From the NCBI GenBank assembly GCA_028699915.1, contig JAQVTR010000016.1:1-35683 (forward strand): a stretch of DNA of 35,683 nt, given 5' to 3'. A program made the position numbers and the translations under genes. This DNA is from Fidelibacterota bacterium (GTDB lineage Bacteria > Fidelibacterota > Fidelibacteria > Fidelibacterales > Fidelibacteraceae). Under the pieces are notes generated by a model. The model worked only from the letters and a program-made list of their open reading frames with translations, was not told where the DNA came from and made no database searches. Below are positions 18,713 through 25,909 of this stretch, in pieces (positions within the stretch are counted from its first letter, which is position 1; the number at the start of each line of letters is the position of its first letter).

Positions 18713-19435
18713 ATGAAATTGTATATTTATACTACTAACGATAGGATGCCCGTGCTGAAAGATTCCACTAAAATATTTGATGCAGATTCCGCGGCGCTGC
18801 GCGAACTGATCGCCGAAAGGAATTGGGAGAAGCTGATCGAACGCAACAAGATCATGTGCATTCACGATTATGTCAAAAACGAGATCCCTTTCGGTTTCAC
18901 GTCCCGGCCATTACTGCCCGCATCTGCAGTGCTGGCTGCCGGAAAAGCCGCCGGGCTGAACAAATGTATTCTTCTTAAGACCCTCCTGGACGCCTGCGGT
19001 ATCCTTTGCCGCTGGCATGCTTTCCGCATAAAAAAGGACCTTTTCAAAGGGCTGCTGCTTGCGCCTGCCTATTCCCTTCTGCCGGAAACGCTGATAAGCG
19101 CCTGGGTGGAAATATTCTTTGAAGGGCAATGGCTGGTGGCCGACGGCGTTCTGCTGGACGGTCCCTACCTGCATGGCCTGCAGAAGCGCCTGCCGCCGGG
19201 CGCCGTCGAATTTATTGCTTATGGTGCGGGTATTTACCTCTCTGGAAATCACATTGACACCTGGAACGGCAAACAACACAATTACTGCCAGCGTGCGGCC
19301 ATTGTCCGCGATCTGGGAATTCCCGAAGATCTGGACTGGTTTTTTGAGGAATACCGCAGCGATATCCGGAAACTGTCCATGATACTTCCGGGCTATGCGA
19401 ACAGGGTCATCAAAAAGATCCGCGAGCAGGCCTGA
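18713..19435 (+). CDS. Transglutaminase-fold protein, probably without the catalytic histidine
   Basis: A 240-residue protein resembling the transglutaminase-like (papain-fold) superfamily. IHDYVKNEIPFGF (50-62), then GLNKCILLKTLLDACGI with candidate nucleophile C85, then ISAWVEIFFEGQWLVAD with D144. In active relatives the second motif is HAWVEV, and here the histidine position is S129. The triad therefore appears incomplete and the protein may be a non-catalytic or altered member. There is no signal peptide. Start choice is uncertain: the ATG at 18713 has no clear ribosome binding site, and an in-frame ATG at 18746 is the alternative. It stands alone, divergent from dciA and convergent with the STAS gene. 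Confidence 0.65.
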   Translation: MKLYIYTTNDRMPVLKDSTKIFDADSAALRELIAERNWEKLIERNKIMCIHDYVKNEIPFGFTSRPLLPASAVLAAGKAAGLNKCILLKTLLDACGILCRWHAFRIKKDLFKGLLLAPAYSLLPETLISAWVEIFFEGQWLVADGVLLDGPYLHGLQKRLPPGAVEFIAYGAGIYLSGNHIDTWNGKQHNYCQRAAIVRDLGIPEDLDWFFEEYRSDIRKLSMILPGYANRVIKKIREQA

Positions 19436-19455
19436 TCCAGGCTTTTCCCTGCAAT

Positions 19456-19484
19456 AAAAAAAACGGTGCCTTCCCGGCACCGTT
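19456..19484 (-). terminator. Rho-independent terminator between convergent genes
   Basis: AACGGTGCC (19462-19470), loop TTCCC and GGCACCGTT (19476-19484) form a 9-bp stem. On the minus strand the stem is followed by a T run, the complement of the A run at 19456-19463, so it mainly serves the STAS gene. On plus it lacks a U tract. Confidence 0.85.
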
Positions 19485-19515
19485 CCTGATTTGATCGGTA
19501 AAAAATCCGGAGCGC

Positions 19516-20124
19516 TCAAGTTTCGCTATGGTTGTTATTCCGGGGTTTTCTTGAATAGTGGCGGCGCTGTTTTTTGACCTCTGCGGGCGTTTCGGGTTCT
19601 TCCGGAGCAACGGGCTGTTCCGCTCCCCCGCTCCTGGCGGGTTCTTCGGTTTTGGGCGTTTCTTCGGACTTCTTCGCCTCCTCCGCCTTTTTTGCTTCTT
19701 CGGCCGCCTTACTGGCTTCCTCGGCCTTGCGCGCTTTTTCGGCTTCGCGCTCCGCTTTTTCCTGGTCCTGCTTTTCCACCAGCATTTTCAAATACGCCTG
19801 AAACTCCTCCCGGCGGTCGATAATGGTAAAAGATTCCGCCAGCTTTGCCGTCTTTAGCAGACTGACCAGTTTCGGCCGCGGCATGGCCAGAATGCAGCGG
19901 TTATTGTTGGCACGGGTATAACGGCGCGCAAAAAGCAGTGCACCAAGACCGAAATTATCCGCGATGCGGATATTTTCAACATCCAGAATGATATCCTGAA
20001 TGTTGTTCTTTTCGATCAGCGTGGCAAGATTGCGCTTATACTGGATCACGCTGACTTCATTGAAGACCGGATCATGGCATTTAAAAAGCAGTGTCGTACC
20101 GATCATTTGATGTTTTATTTCCAT
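19516..20124 (-). CDS. STAS-domain protein with long K/E/A-rich tail
   Basis: A 202-residue protein. Residues 1-105 are a STAS domain of the anti-sigma-factor-antagonist kind (QDIILDVENIRIADNFGLGALLFARRY, where antagonists usually have a phosphorylatable serine after D). Here the site reads IADNFGLGAL, with N instead of S, so the standard phospho-switch is probably absent. From about 112 to 155 runs a charged Lys/Glu/Ala helix of KAEEA-type repeats, then a Pro/Glu stretch, then a basic tail (KKQRRHYSRKPRNNN). Partner and function are unknown. The ATG at 20124 is chosen because AAGGA lies six bases upstream; another ATG two codons earlier directly abuts that site. Confidence 0.75.
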   Translation of the reverse strand: MEIKHQMIGTTLLFKCHDPVFNEVSVIQYKRNLATLIEKNNIQDIILDVENIRIADNFGLGALLFARRYTRANNNRCILAMPRPKLVSLLKTAKLAESFTIIDRREEFQAYLKMLVEKQDQEKAEREAEKARKAEEASKAAEEAKKAEEAKKSEETPKTEEPARSGGAEQPVAPEEPETPAEVKKQRRHYSRKPRNNNHSET

Positions 20125-20363
20125 AGGCATTCCTTAAATGTAAAGGGGCATTGGGCGCCGTACTGTGATTCGTGCTAATCTATTGATTATTTCCATCAAA
20201 CACAAAATAATTTACGGAAGATTCCGCGGGAGACAAGCATTTTATTCCCGCATTTGCGCCCGGAGCCGGGCGGACCGCTTAAACATCGGCAAGCGCCTGC
20301 AGATCGGCGACTCCGCGCTTTGGGGGAGCGATAAAAAATCCTTCGTTTTTTATAAAAATGTAT

Positions 20364-20371
20364 TATATTTG
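20364..20371 (+). promoter_or_regulatory. TAnnTTTG promoter box for pgk
   Basis: TATATTTG lies 27 bp before the pgk start codon and matches the Bacteroidota -7 box. An imperfect -33 element, TTCG, sits at 20342-20345. Transcription from here would give a leader of about 20 nt that includes GGAGGA. It probably also drives tpiA and secG. Confidence 0.5.
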
Positions 20372-20398
20372 CAAACTAAAACATCGTGGAGGACAAGC

Positions 20399-21601
20399 AT
20401 GTCGCGATTAACAGTGAAAGATGTGAATTTCCGCAAGCGCCGGACCCTGATCCGGGTTGATTTCAACGTTCCTATTGATGCAAACGGAAATATCACCAAC
20501 GATTTCCGGATTGTTTCTTCGCTGCCAACCATAAAGAAAATCCTCGATGACGGCGGTTCCGTCATCTGCATGAGCCATCTAGGCCGCCCCAAAGGAAGCG
20601 GTTACGAGGAAGCTTTCAGCCTGAAGCCGGTCCGCGAACGTTTGAGCCAGCTGCTGGAAACTCCGGTACTTTTTGCATCCGACTGTGTCGGCCCCGAAGC
20701 CCTAAAACTCGCCCGCGAACTGAAGCCCGGACAGGTTCTGCTGTTGGAAAATCTGCGTTTTCATAAAGAAGAAAAAGACAACGACCCCGCCTTTGCCCAA
20801 AAGCTGGCTTCGCTGGCCGATGCCTATGTCAACGACGCTTTCGGAACCTCGCACCGGGCACACGCATCGACCGCCGGTGTTTGCGATCATTTTGAGCAGA
20901 TCATTTCCGGCCTGCTCTTGGAAAAGGAACTGATCTATCTGAAAGACAAACTCGAGGATCCGCTGCACCCCTATACCGCCATATTGGGCGGAGCCAAAAT
21001 CAGCGGCAAGATCGACACTATCCGGCATCTGATGAACAAGGTTGACAACCTGATCATCGGAGGCGGAATGATCTTTACTTTTTTTAAGGCAAAGGGCTAT
21101 GAGATCGGCGCTTCCCTGGTCGAAGAAGACAAAGTGGAACTTGCAAAGGAGATCCTGGAAGCCGTTAAGGATTCCGGCGTGAATTTCCTTTTGCCCCTCG
21201 ATGTTGTGATCGCGGAAGCCTTCGAGAACGATGCGCCCTCCAGCATTGTGGATGTGGACGAGATCAAACCCGGCCAGATCGGACTGGACATCGGTCCCCG
21301 CTCTGTGCGGCTGTTCGCCGATGTGATCCGTAAAAGCAATACCGTGCTCTGGAACGGCCCGATGGGCGTATTTGAAATGCCGAACTTTGCCAAGGGCACC
21401 GAAATGGTCTGTGCCGCGGTCGCCGAAGCAACGGCAAACGGCGCCATTACCGTGGTCGGCGGCGGCGATTCGGTCTCGGCAGTCAAGAAACTCGGATTTT
21501 CGGATAAGATCAGTCACGTTTCCACCGGCGGCGGCGCCTCCCTGGAACTTATTTCCGGTCTGAAACTGCCTGCCGTTGAAAAGATCAGCGAAAAATCCTG
21601 A
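20399..21601 (+). CDS. pgk: Phosphoglycerate kinase
   Basis: A 400-residue PGK, the glycolytic enzyme that makes ATP from 1,3-bisphosphoglycerate. Clear blocks are RVDFNVP with substrate arginine, SHLGRPKG, LENLRFHKEEKDND, NDAFGTSHRAHAS, ILGGAKISGKI, WNGPMGVFE and VVGGGDSVSAV. The ATG at 20399 has GGAGGA five bases upstream. The frame is open further upstream to 20165, but that part precedes the promoter box and is unlike PGK. tpiA follows after 28 bp. Confidence 0.97.
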   Translation: MSRLTVKDVNFRKRRTLIRVDFNVPIDANGNITNDFRIVSSLPTIKKILDDGGSVICMSHLGRPKGSGYEEAFSLKPVRERLSQLLETPVLFASDCVGPEALKLARELKPGQVLLLENLRFHKEEKDNDPAFAQKLASLADAYVNDAFGTSHRAHASTAGVCDHFEQIISGLLLEKELIYLKDKLEDPLHPYTAILGGAKISGKIDTIRHLMNKVDNLIIGGGMIFTFFKAKGYEIGASLVEEDKVELAKEILEAVKDSGVNFLLPLDVVIAEAFENDAPSSIVDVDEIKPGQIGLDIGPRSVRLFADVIRKSNTVLWNGPMGVFEMPNFAKGTEMVCAAVAEATANGAITVVGGGDSVSAVKKLGFSDKISHVSTGGGASLELISGLKLPAVEKISEKS

Positions 21602-21629
21602 TATTCATAAATCTATACGAAAGGATACC

Positions 21630-22397
21630 ATGCGAAATTTACTTATAGCCGGTAACTGGAAAATGAACCATACCGCTGCGGCAACGGAAACCTTTTGCCG
21701 TGAGCTGCGCGCACGCGGGCTGGAGGGTAAGCGCCCGGACATTCTGCTTTGCCCGCCTTTTACTTCTATCGGCACAATGGTGTCGCTTCTGAAAGGAAGC
21801 CCGGTTCACGTGGGCGGACAGAATCTTCATCAGCAAGACAAGGGCGCCTTTACCGGAGAAATATCGGCGGCCATGCTCAGGGAAGCCGGTTGCAGCCATG
21901 TCCTGATCGGTCACTCGGAACGCCGCCAGTATTTCCACGAAGATGACGCCGGCGTTAATGCAAAGACCCGCAAGGCCCTGGAAAACGGACTTACTCCGGT
22001 GATCTGTATCGGGGAAACCCGCGAAGAGCGTGAAAAAGGCGTAACCAATGCCGTGATCAAGACCCAGCTCAGCGGCGCCCTGGCGGGATTTGCGGTAGGC
22101 GAGATCCGAAAAATGCTGATCGCCTATGAACCCGTCTGGGCTATCGGCACCGGACTTACCGCAACACCGGAACAAGCCCAGGAAGTTCACCGTTATATTC
22201 GTAAGCTCCTCTCGGAAATTGCGGGAGCGGAAACGGCGCAGCTTCTGCGAATCCTTTACGGCGGCAGCGCCAAACCGGACAATGCGGCGGAACTCCTGTC
22301 GGAAGCGGATATCGACGGACTGCTGATCGGCGGCGCCAGTCTGAAAGCGGAAGATTTTTTCCGCATTATTGAAATAGCGGATACCATCAACAAATAA
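21630..22397 (+). CDS. tpiA: Triosephosphate isomerase
   Basis: A 255-residue TIM barrel that interconverts dihydroxyacetone phosphate and glyceraldehyde 3-phosphate. AGNWKMN with the active-site Asn and Lys is at the N-terminus, IGHSERR holds the catalytic histidine, AYEPVWAIGTG the catalytic glutamate and flexible loop, and YGGSAKPDNA the phosphate site. The ATG at 21630 has GAAAGGA upstream. It is in the order pgk-tpiA-secG common to many bacteria. Confidence 0.97.
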   Translation: MRNLLIAGNWKMNHTAAATETFCRELRARGLEGKRPDILLCPPFTSIGTMVSLLKGSPVHVGGQNLHQQDKGAFTGEISAAMLREAGCSHVLIGHSERRQYFHEDDAGVNAKTRKALENGLTPVICIGETREEREKGVTNAVIKTQLSGALAGFAVGEIRKMLIAYEPVWAIGTGLTATPEQAQEVHRYIRKLLSEIAGAETAQLLRILYGGSAKPDNAAELLSEADIDGLLIGGASLKAEDFFRIIEIADTINK

Positions 22398-22411
22398 AAG
22401 GAAATGTCAAT

Positions 22412-22771
22412 ATGTATACTTTCTTTGTCATTCTTTTGATCATCACCTCCATTCTGCTGGTGATCTCGGTGTTAATGCAGTCCTCCAAAGGAGATGGCAT
22501 GGCGGCCATGACGGCCGGATCTTCGGTCTTGGGCGGACGCGGCGCCGCAACCTTTCTGTCAAAATTCACGCAATGGGCCGGCATTCTTTTCTTCATTCTT
22601 ATTCTGGCCATCAATATTACCGTTGCCCGCCGCAGTACGACGGGTGCTGAAAGCGTGGTGCAGCAGCAGTCCGGGAAGCAGATCCCAACCCAGGCATCCG
22701 GCTTGTCCGCTCCCGCCAATGTTGAGATCGAGCAGCCGATCCAGCAGCCGCAGACGGAAGAGCGCAAATAA
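22412..22771 (+). CDS. secG: SecG preprotein translocase subunit
   Basis: A 119-residue SecG, the small accessory subunit of the SecYEG channel. There are two membrane segments (about 3-21 and 53-70) separated by the family loop LMQSSKGDGMAAMTAGSSVLGGRGAATFLSKFTQW. The C-terminal tail is Gln/Pro/Glu-rich and variable. It starts 14 bp after tpiA. Confidence 0.93.
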   Translation: MYTFFVILLIITSILLVISVLMQSSKGDGMAAMTAGSSVLGGRGAATFLSKFTQWAGILFFILILAINITVARRSTTGAESVVQQQSGKQIPTQASGLSAPANVEIEQPIQQPQTEERK

Positions 22772-22774
22772 ATA

Positions 22775-22806
22775 TTTGAAAATTTTATTTTGTGTGCATA
22801 TATTTG
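22775..22806 (+). promoter_or_regulatory. Bacteroidota-type promoter for tRNA-Leu
   Basis: TTTG (22775-22778), a 20-nt spacer and TATATTTG (22799-22806) give a full match to TTTG...TAnnTTTG. The box ends 11 bp before the tRNA 5' end, consistent with a start site just ahead of the tRNA. This is the best promoter match in the window. Confidence 0.65.
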
Positions 22807-22817
22807 CACACTTTGCC

Positions 22818-22901
22818 GCCCGGGTGGCGGAATTGGCAGACGCGCATGGTTGAGGGCCATGTAACGGTTACGTTATGCGGGTTCAAGTCCCGCCCCGGGT
22901 A
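22818..22901 (+). tRNA. tRNA-Leu(GAG)
   Basis: An 84-nt class II tRNA. The acceptor stem GCCCGGG pairs with CCCGGGT (G-U at the first pair), the anticodon arm is CATGG-TTGAGGG-CCATG with anticodon GAG, and there is a long variable arm (AACG-GTTA-CGTT). The T arm is GCGGG-TTCAAGT-CCCGC. The 3' CCA is not encoded (A73 is followed by CTT). It reads CUC and CUU leucine codons. Confidence 0.96.
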
Positions 22902-22953
22902 CTTGTCAACATCGTGTTCCCAAAGGGCACACCGGATTACGAAAGGATAGTGT

Positions 22954-24291
22954 ATGACCCTGAAAAGAGTATCCATCATATTTCTTTGTGTTATTGGCGT
23001 TTTTTCAGCGGCATTGGCACAGAATCAGGCGGAGCTGCTGACTGAAAAAGTGAATGAAGCTGTCGCGCTGCTGGAGGTCTTTGATGCGCCTGCCGCCCAG
23101 CAGATCCTGGATGAAACACTGGCGCGGGACTCCTCCTTTGCACCCGCCCTTTATGCTTATCATCAGATCGAACTGATGTACGGGAACCTGAACGAAGCCC
23201 AGGACTTTGTCCGCAAAGCCATCGTATCCAATCCTACCGAACAATCCTATCGCGATAAATTCGACGAACTGCGTGATCTTATCAACCAGATCAAGGATGC
23301 GCAGCGCGAAGTGGACAGCCGCAATTACGATACCGCCAAACGTATTTATAACGAACTGATCGAAAAGAACCCTTCCATTGCGGAGATCTATTACCGGCTG
23401 GGTTTCGTAGCCATTCAGGAAGAGGACTACGATGCAGCCCGCGATAATTTCGACAAAGCCGGAATTCTGGCCCCGAATGTGGAAAAGTATACAAAGGCAA
23501 AGAACATTCTGGCCGCCCGTATCCTGCAGGAAGCCATCAACTCCCTGCGCTCGGGAGACCTGACTTCGGCGGAACGCAAAACCCTGACCAGCCTGCGCAT
23601 TAATCCCGAATTCGGTTCGGCCTATTCCATTCTTGGCAACATCAAGCTGCGCGCCGGCGATATCGCAGCCGCGATCGAGAATATGGAAAAAGCGGTTCAT
23701 TACAACCCGGAAAGCCAGTCTGCCTGGTACAATCTCGGCAGTGTCTACCGCAGGGACCGTAAATATAAAAAAGCAGAGGACGCCCTGCAGGAAGCCATCA
23801 GACTGGATCCCCGCGATGCCAAATCCTATTCGACGCTCGGCCAAACCTATCTGGCAGAGAACAATCTTGCCCAAGCGGAAATTTATTTAAAGAAATCTAT
23901 TGAACTGGATCCGGAATCTCCGGCCGCCCGGGAAAGCTACGGCGAACTTTTGAACAACCAGGAACGCTTTGAAGAAGCCATTGTGCATCTGGAAAAGGCC
24001 GCGGCGCTGGTACCGAATCCCCGGAACAAATATCTGACCAATTACCGCCTTGCGTACGCCTATAACCGCTCCGAACAATACAGCAAAGCGCTGGATGTCG
24101 CACGGGAAGTAACCAATGTCAACACCCGTTTCGGCGGCGGCTGGTTCGAACTGGGAATCGCTTACGCAAAACTGGGAGATTCTCAGAATGCGATCAACGC
24201 TTTCAATAAGGGACGCCTCGACACCGAATGGCGAAACCTGATCGATCCCGAACGTGAACGCCTGATCACCGGAAAAGAACTCAGCTTCTGA
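22954..24291 (+). CDS. Exported TPR-repeat protein
   Basis: A 445-residue protein with a signal peptide ending ALAQ (about residue 23) followed by tandem tetratricopeptide repeats over nearly its whole length. Examples are YYRLGFVAIQEEDYDAARDN, AYSILGNIKLRAGDIAAAIE, AWYNLGSVYRRDRKYKKAED, SYSTLGQTYLAENNLAQAEI and GWFELGIAYAKLGDSQNAIN. No enzymatic domain is seen, so a periplasmic scaffold or assembly role is likely. AAAGG lies a few bases before the ATG. It follows tRNA-Leu and ends in a strong terminator. Confidence 0.88.
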   Translation: MTLKRVSIIFLCVIGVFSAALAQNQAELLTEKVNEAVALLEVFDAPAAQQILDETLARDSSFAPALYAYHQIELMYGNLNEAQDFVRKAIVSNPTEQSYRDKFDELRDLINQIKDAQREVDSRNYDTAKRIYNELIEKNPSIAEIYYRLGFVAIQEEDYDAARDNFDKAGILAPNVEKYTKAKNILAARILQEAINSLRSGDLTSAERKTLTSLRINPEFGSAYSILGNIKLRAGDIAAAIENMEKAVHYNPESQSAWYNLGSVYRRDRKYKKAEDALQEAIRLDPRDAKSYSTLGQTYLAENNLAQAEIYLKKSIELDPESPAARESYGELLNNQERFEEAIVHLEKAAALVPNPRNKYLTNYRLAYAYNRSEQYSKALDVAREVTNVNTRFGGGWFELGIAYAKLGDSQNAINAFNKGRLDTEWRNLIDPERERLITGKELSF

Positions 24292-24308
24292 TCGGATACA
24301 GGAAAAGT

Positions 24309-24338
24309 AAAAAAGGCTCCGCAACGGAGCCTTTTTTT
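24309..24338. terminator. Bidirectional rho-independent terminator
   Basis: The stem GGCTCC (24315-24320)/GGAGCC (24326-24331) has a 5-nt loop and is flanked by an A run and a T run, so it extends with A-T pairs. It can stop both the TPR gene (+) and the sodN gene (-), which converge here. Confidence 0.9.
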
Positions 24339-24364
24339 ATTTCCGGCAAATTTCGGGACTTCTC

Positions 24365-24838
24365 TTAATGCGTGTGCCCGTGTTCTGCCCAGTACAGTTG
24401 CTCAAAGCGGGCAAGAAAATTTAGAATGTCCTGCGCATCCGCAAGGTTTGTCCCCTGCTTGCACTTCATTGCACTGACCAGAATGCGGTGCAGCAGCTCC
24501 ACTTTCTGCACATAAAAGTCGCGTCCCGGCTCTCCTTCGCTCACCGGTTTGATGCGCTGATGCAGAAAATACTGCGAGACGATCTCCTGGATCAGCCGGG
24601 CATGTTCTTCTTTATTGTCAACCCAGCGCACCAGCTGATGCAGGTCGGGCTTTTTGGATTTGCCGATGGCTTCGATCTCCCGCATGGACTTTTCAACAGT
24701 CAGCACATGCTCGCGGATCAGTTCAAAGCGCAGGGAATCCCCGTAAATCCCGCAGGGGATCTCGCAATGCGCATAAAGCAAGCCCGTTCCTGCCGTCAGG
24801 AGCAGGAAGAATAACACTAAAGGGAAACGTCGCATCAT
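24365..24838 (-). CDS. sodN: Nickel superoxide dismutase with Sec signal peptide
   Basis: A 157-residue protein whose signal peptide (1-23, ending LLYA) is followed immediately by HCEIPCGIY. This is the nickel-hook motif of Ni-SOD (HCxxPCGxY): H24, C25 and C29 would be His1, Cys2 and Cys6 of the mature enzyme, and Y32 the active-site Tyr9. The remaining ~125 residues are helical, as in the four-helix-bundle family. Signal peptidase cleavage after A23 would expose the His amino-terminus needed for Ni binding, in place of the SodX protease used in Streptomyces. No sodX is nearby. The product should act outside the inner membrane, removing superoxide. The ATG pair at 24838/24835 has AAGGAG upstream. 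It follows a Sel1 gene by 19 bp. The C-terminus is His-rich (EHGHTH). Confidence 0.9.
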   Translation of the reverse strand: MMRRFPLVLFFLLLTAGTGLLYAHCEIPCGIYGDSLRFELIREHVLTVEKSMREIEAIGKSKKPDLHQLVRWVDNKEEHARLIQEIVSQYFLHQRIKPVSEGEPGRDFYVQKVELLHRILVSAMKCKQGTNLADAQDILNFLARFEQLYWAEHGHTH

Positions 24839-24857
24839 CTATCTCCTTTTTATTTAT

Positions 24858-25745
24858 TTACCATCCGTAATATTCCCAGTATTCGTTTTCTTCGGCCGTT
24901 TCCAGCCAGTAATCCCCGTATGTACTGTCGACCTTGGTTCCAATTCCCTTATAATACATATCCGACAATGTGAACTGGGCTCCGATATGCTCGTTCAGCG
25001 CTGCTTGTTCCATCCAGTAGAACGCATCCTCCTCATCCTTTTCAACGCCTTTCCCGTTTAAATACATCTGTGCCATGCTATACTGATAATCCTCATTTTC
25101 GGGATCTTTCTCCAGCAGTTCCCCGAGCAGGCGGAAAGCTTCGGGATAGGCCGCTTCGCCTCCCTTGCCGTCGTACAGCAGCTCGAACAGATGTCCTTTT
25201 GATTCCTCATAGCCCTGCGCCACGCTCTTTCTGAACCAGTAAATCGCCTGCGTATCGTTTTGTTCCAGGCCCTCTCCCTCCATATACATGTAGGCAAGCG
25301 AATGCTGCGCAAAGTCGGCGCCGCCTTCGGCGCTCTTCAGATACCAGCGGGCGGATTCGGCAAAATTCTGTGCCACTCCGGACCCGGTATAGTACATATA
25401 AGCAATTTCCCCCTGTGAATTGGCGTGCCCTTTCTCCGCGGCGCGAAAATACCATTCGAATGCCTTCACCTGGTCATGTTCCATGCCTTCGGCATTGTCA
25501 TAGAACCAGCCCATCAAATATTCCGCCTCGGTATAACCCTGCAAGGCGGATTTTTCCATCCAGAATTTTGCGGCTGCATTGTCTTTTGTCAGATTTTCGC
25601 CTTTATAGTATTCATAGCCAAGCCAGAACTGCGCCTCTGCATTCTCCTGCTGAGCCAGGCGCAGGACTTCGTTGTAATCGACGGCCATTAATAAACCCGC
25701 TCCGATTAAGAACAGTGCCACGAAAGCTGTCTTCAATATTTTCAT
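24858..25745 (-). CDS. Exported Sel1-repeat protein A
   Basis: A 295-residue protein with a signal peptide (MKILKTAFVALFLIGAGLLMA) and about six Sel1-like repeats (for example AQFWLGYEYYKGENLTKDNAAAKFWMEKSA, shown in part). A repeat-poor insert, FRLLGELLEKDPENEDYQ, is shared with its paralog. It ends in an aromatic tail, NEYWEYYGW. Sel1 proteins act as adaptors; no partner is evident. The ATG at 25745 has AAAGGAGAAAGG upstream, and an in-frame extension to 25790 lacks one and would precede the signal peptide. It is 19 bp upstream of sodN. Confidence 0.85.
   Translation of the reverse strand: MKILKTAFVALFLIGAGLLMAVDYNEVLRLAQQENAEAQFWLGYEYYKGENLTKDNAAAKFWMEKSALQGYTEAEYLMGWFYDNAEGMEHDQVKAFEWYFRAAEKGHANSQGEIAYMYYTGSGVAQNFAESARWYLKSAEGGADFAQHSLAYMYMEGEGLEQNDTQAIYWFRKSVAQGYEESKGHLFELLYDGKGGEAAYPEAFRLLGELLEKDPENEDYQYSMAQMYLNGKGVEKDEEDAFYWMEQAALNEHIGAQFTLSDMYYKGIGTKVDSTYGDYWLETAEENEYWEYYGW
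25043..25137. repeat. 95-bp tract identical to 26098-26192
   Basis: This stretch of the Sel1 gene A is identical base for base with 26098-26192 in the neighbouring paralog. The flanks diverge abruptly on both sides, and the proteins outside the tract differ considerably. It is a likely gene-conversion tract. Confidence 0.9.
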
Positions 25746-25909
25746 AATACCTTTCTCCTTTGATACTGTATTAAAAAATGCCGCAAACATGGACTTACAT
25801 GCGCTTTTATTTCAATCCCGTCTTTTCTGTATTTGGAAAAGAAACCGTTTTCACGGAGCCCTTTACTGCGGAATTCGGCTTCCGCCCTTTATATTGTCCT
25901 CACCTGGCG

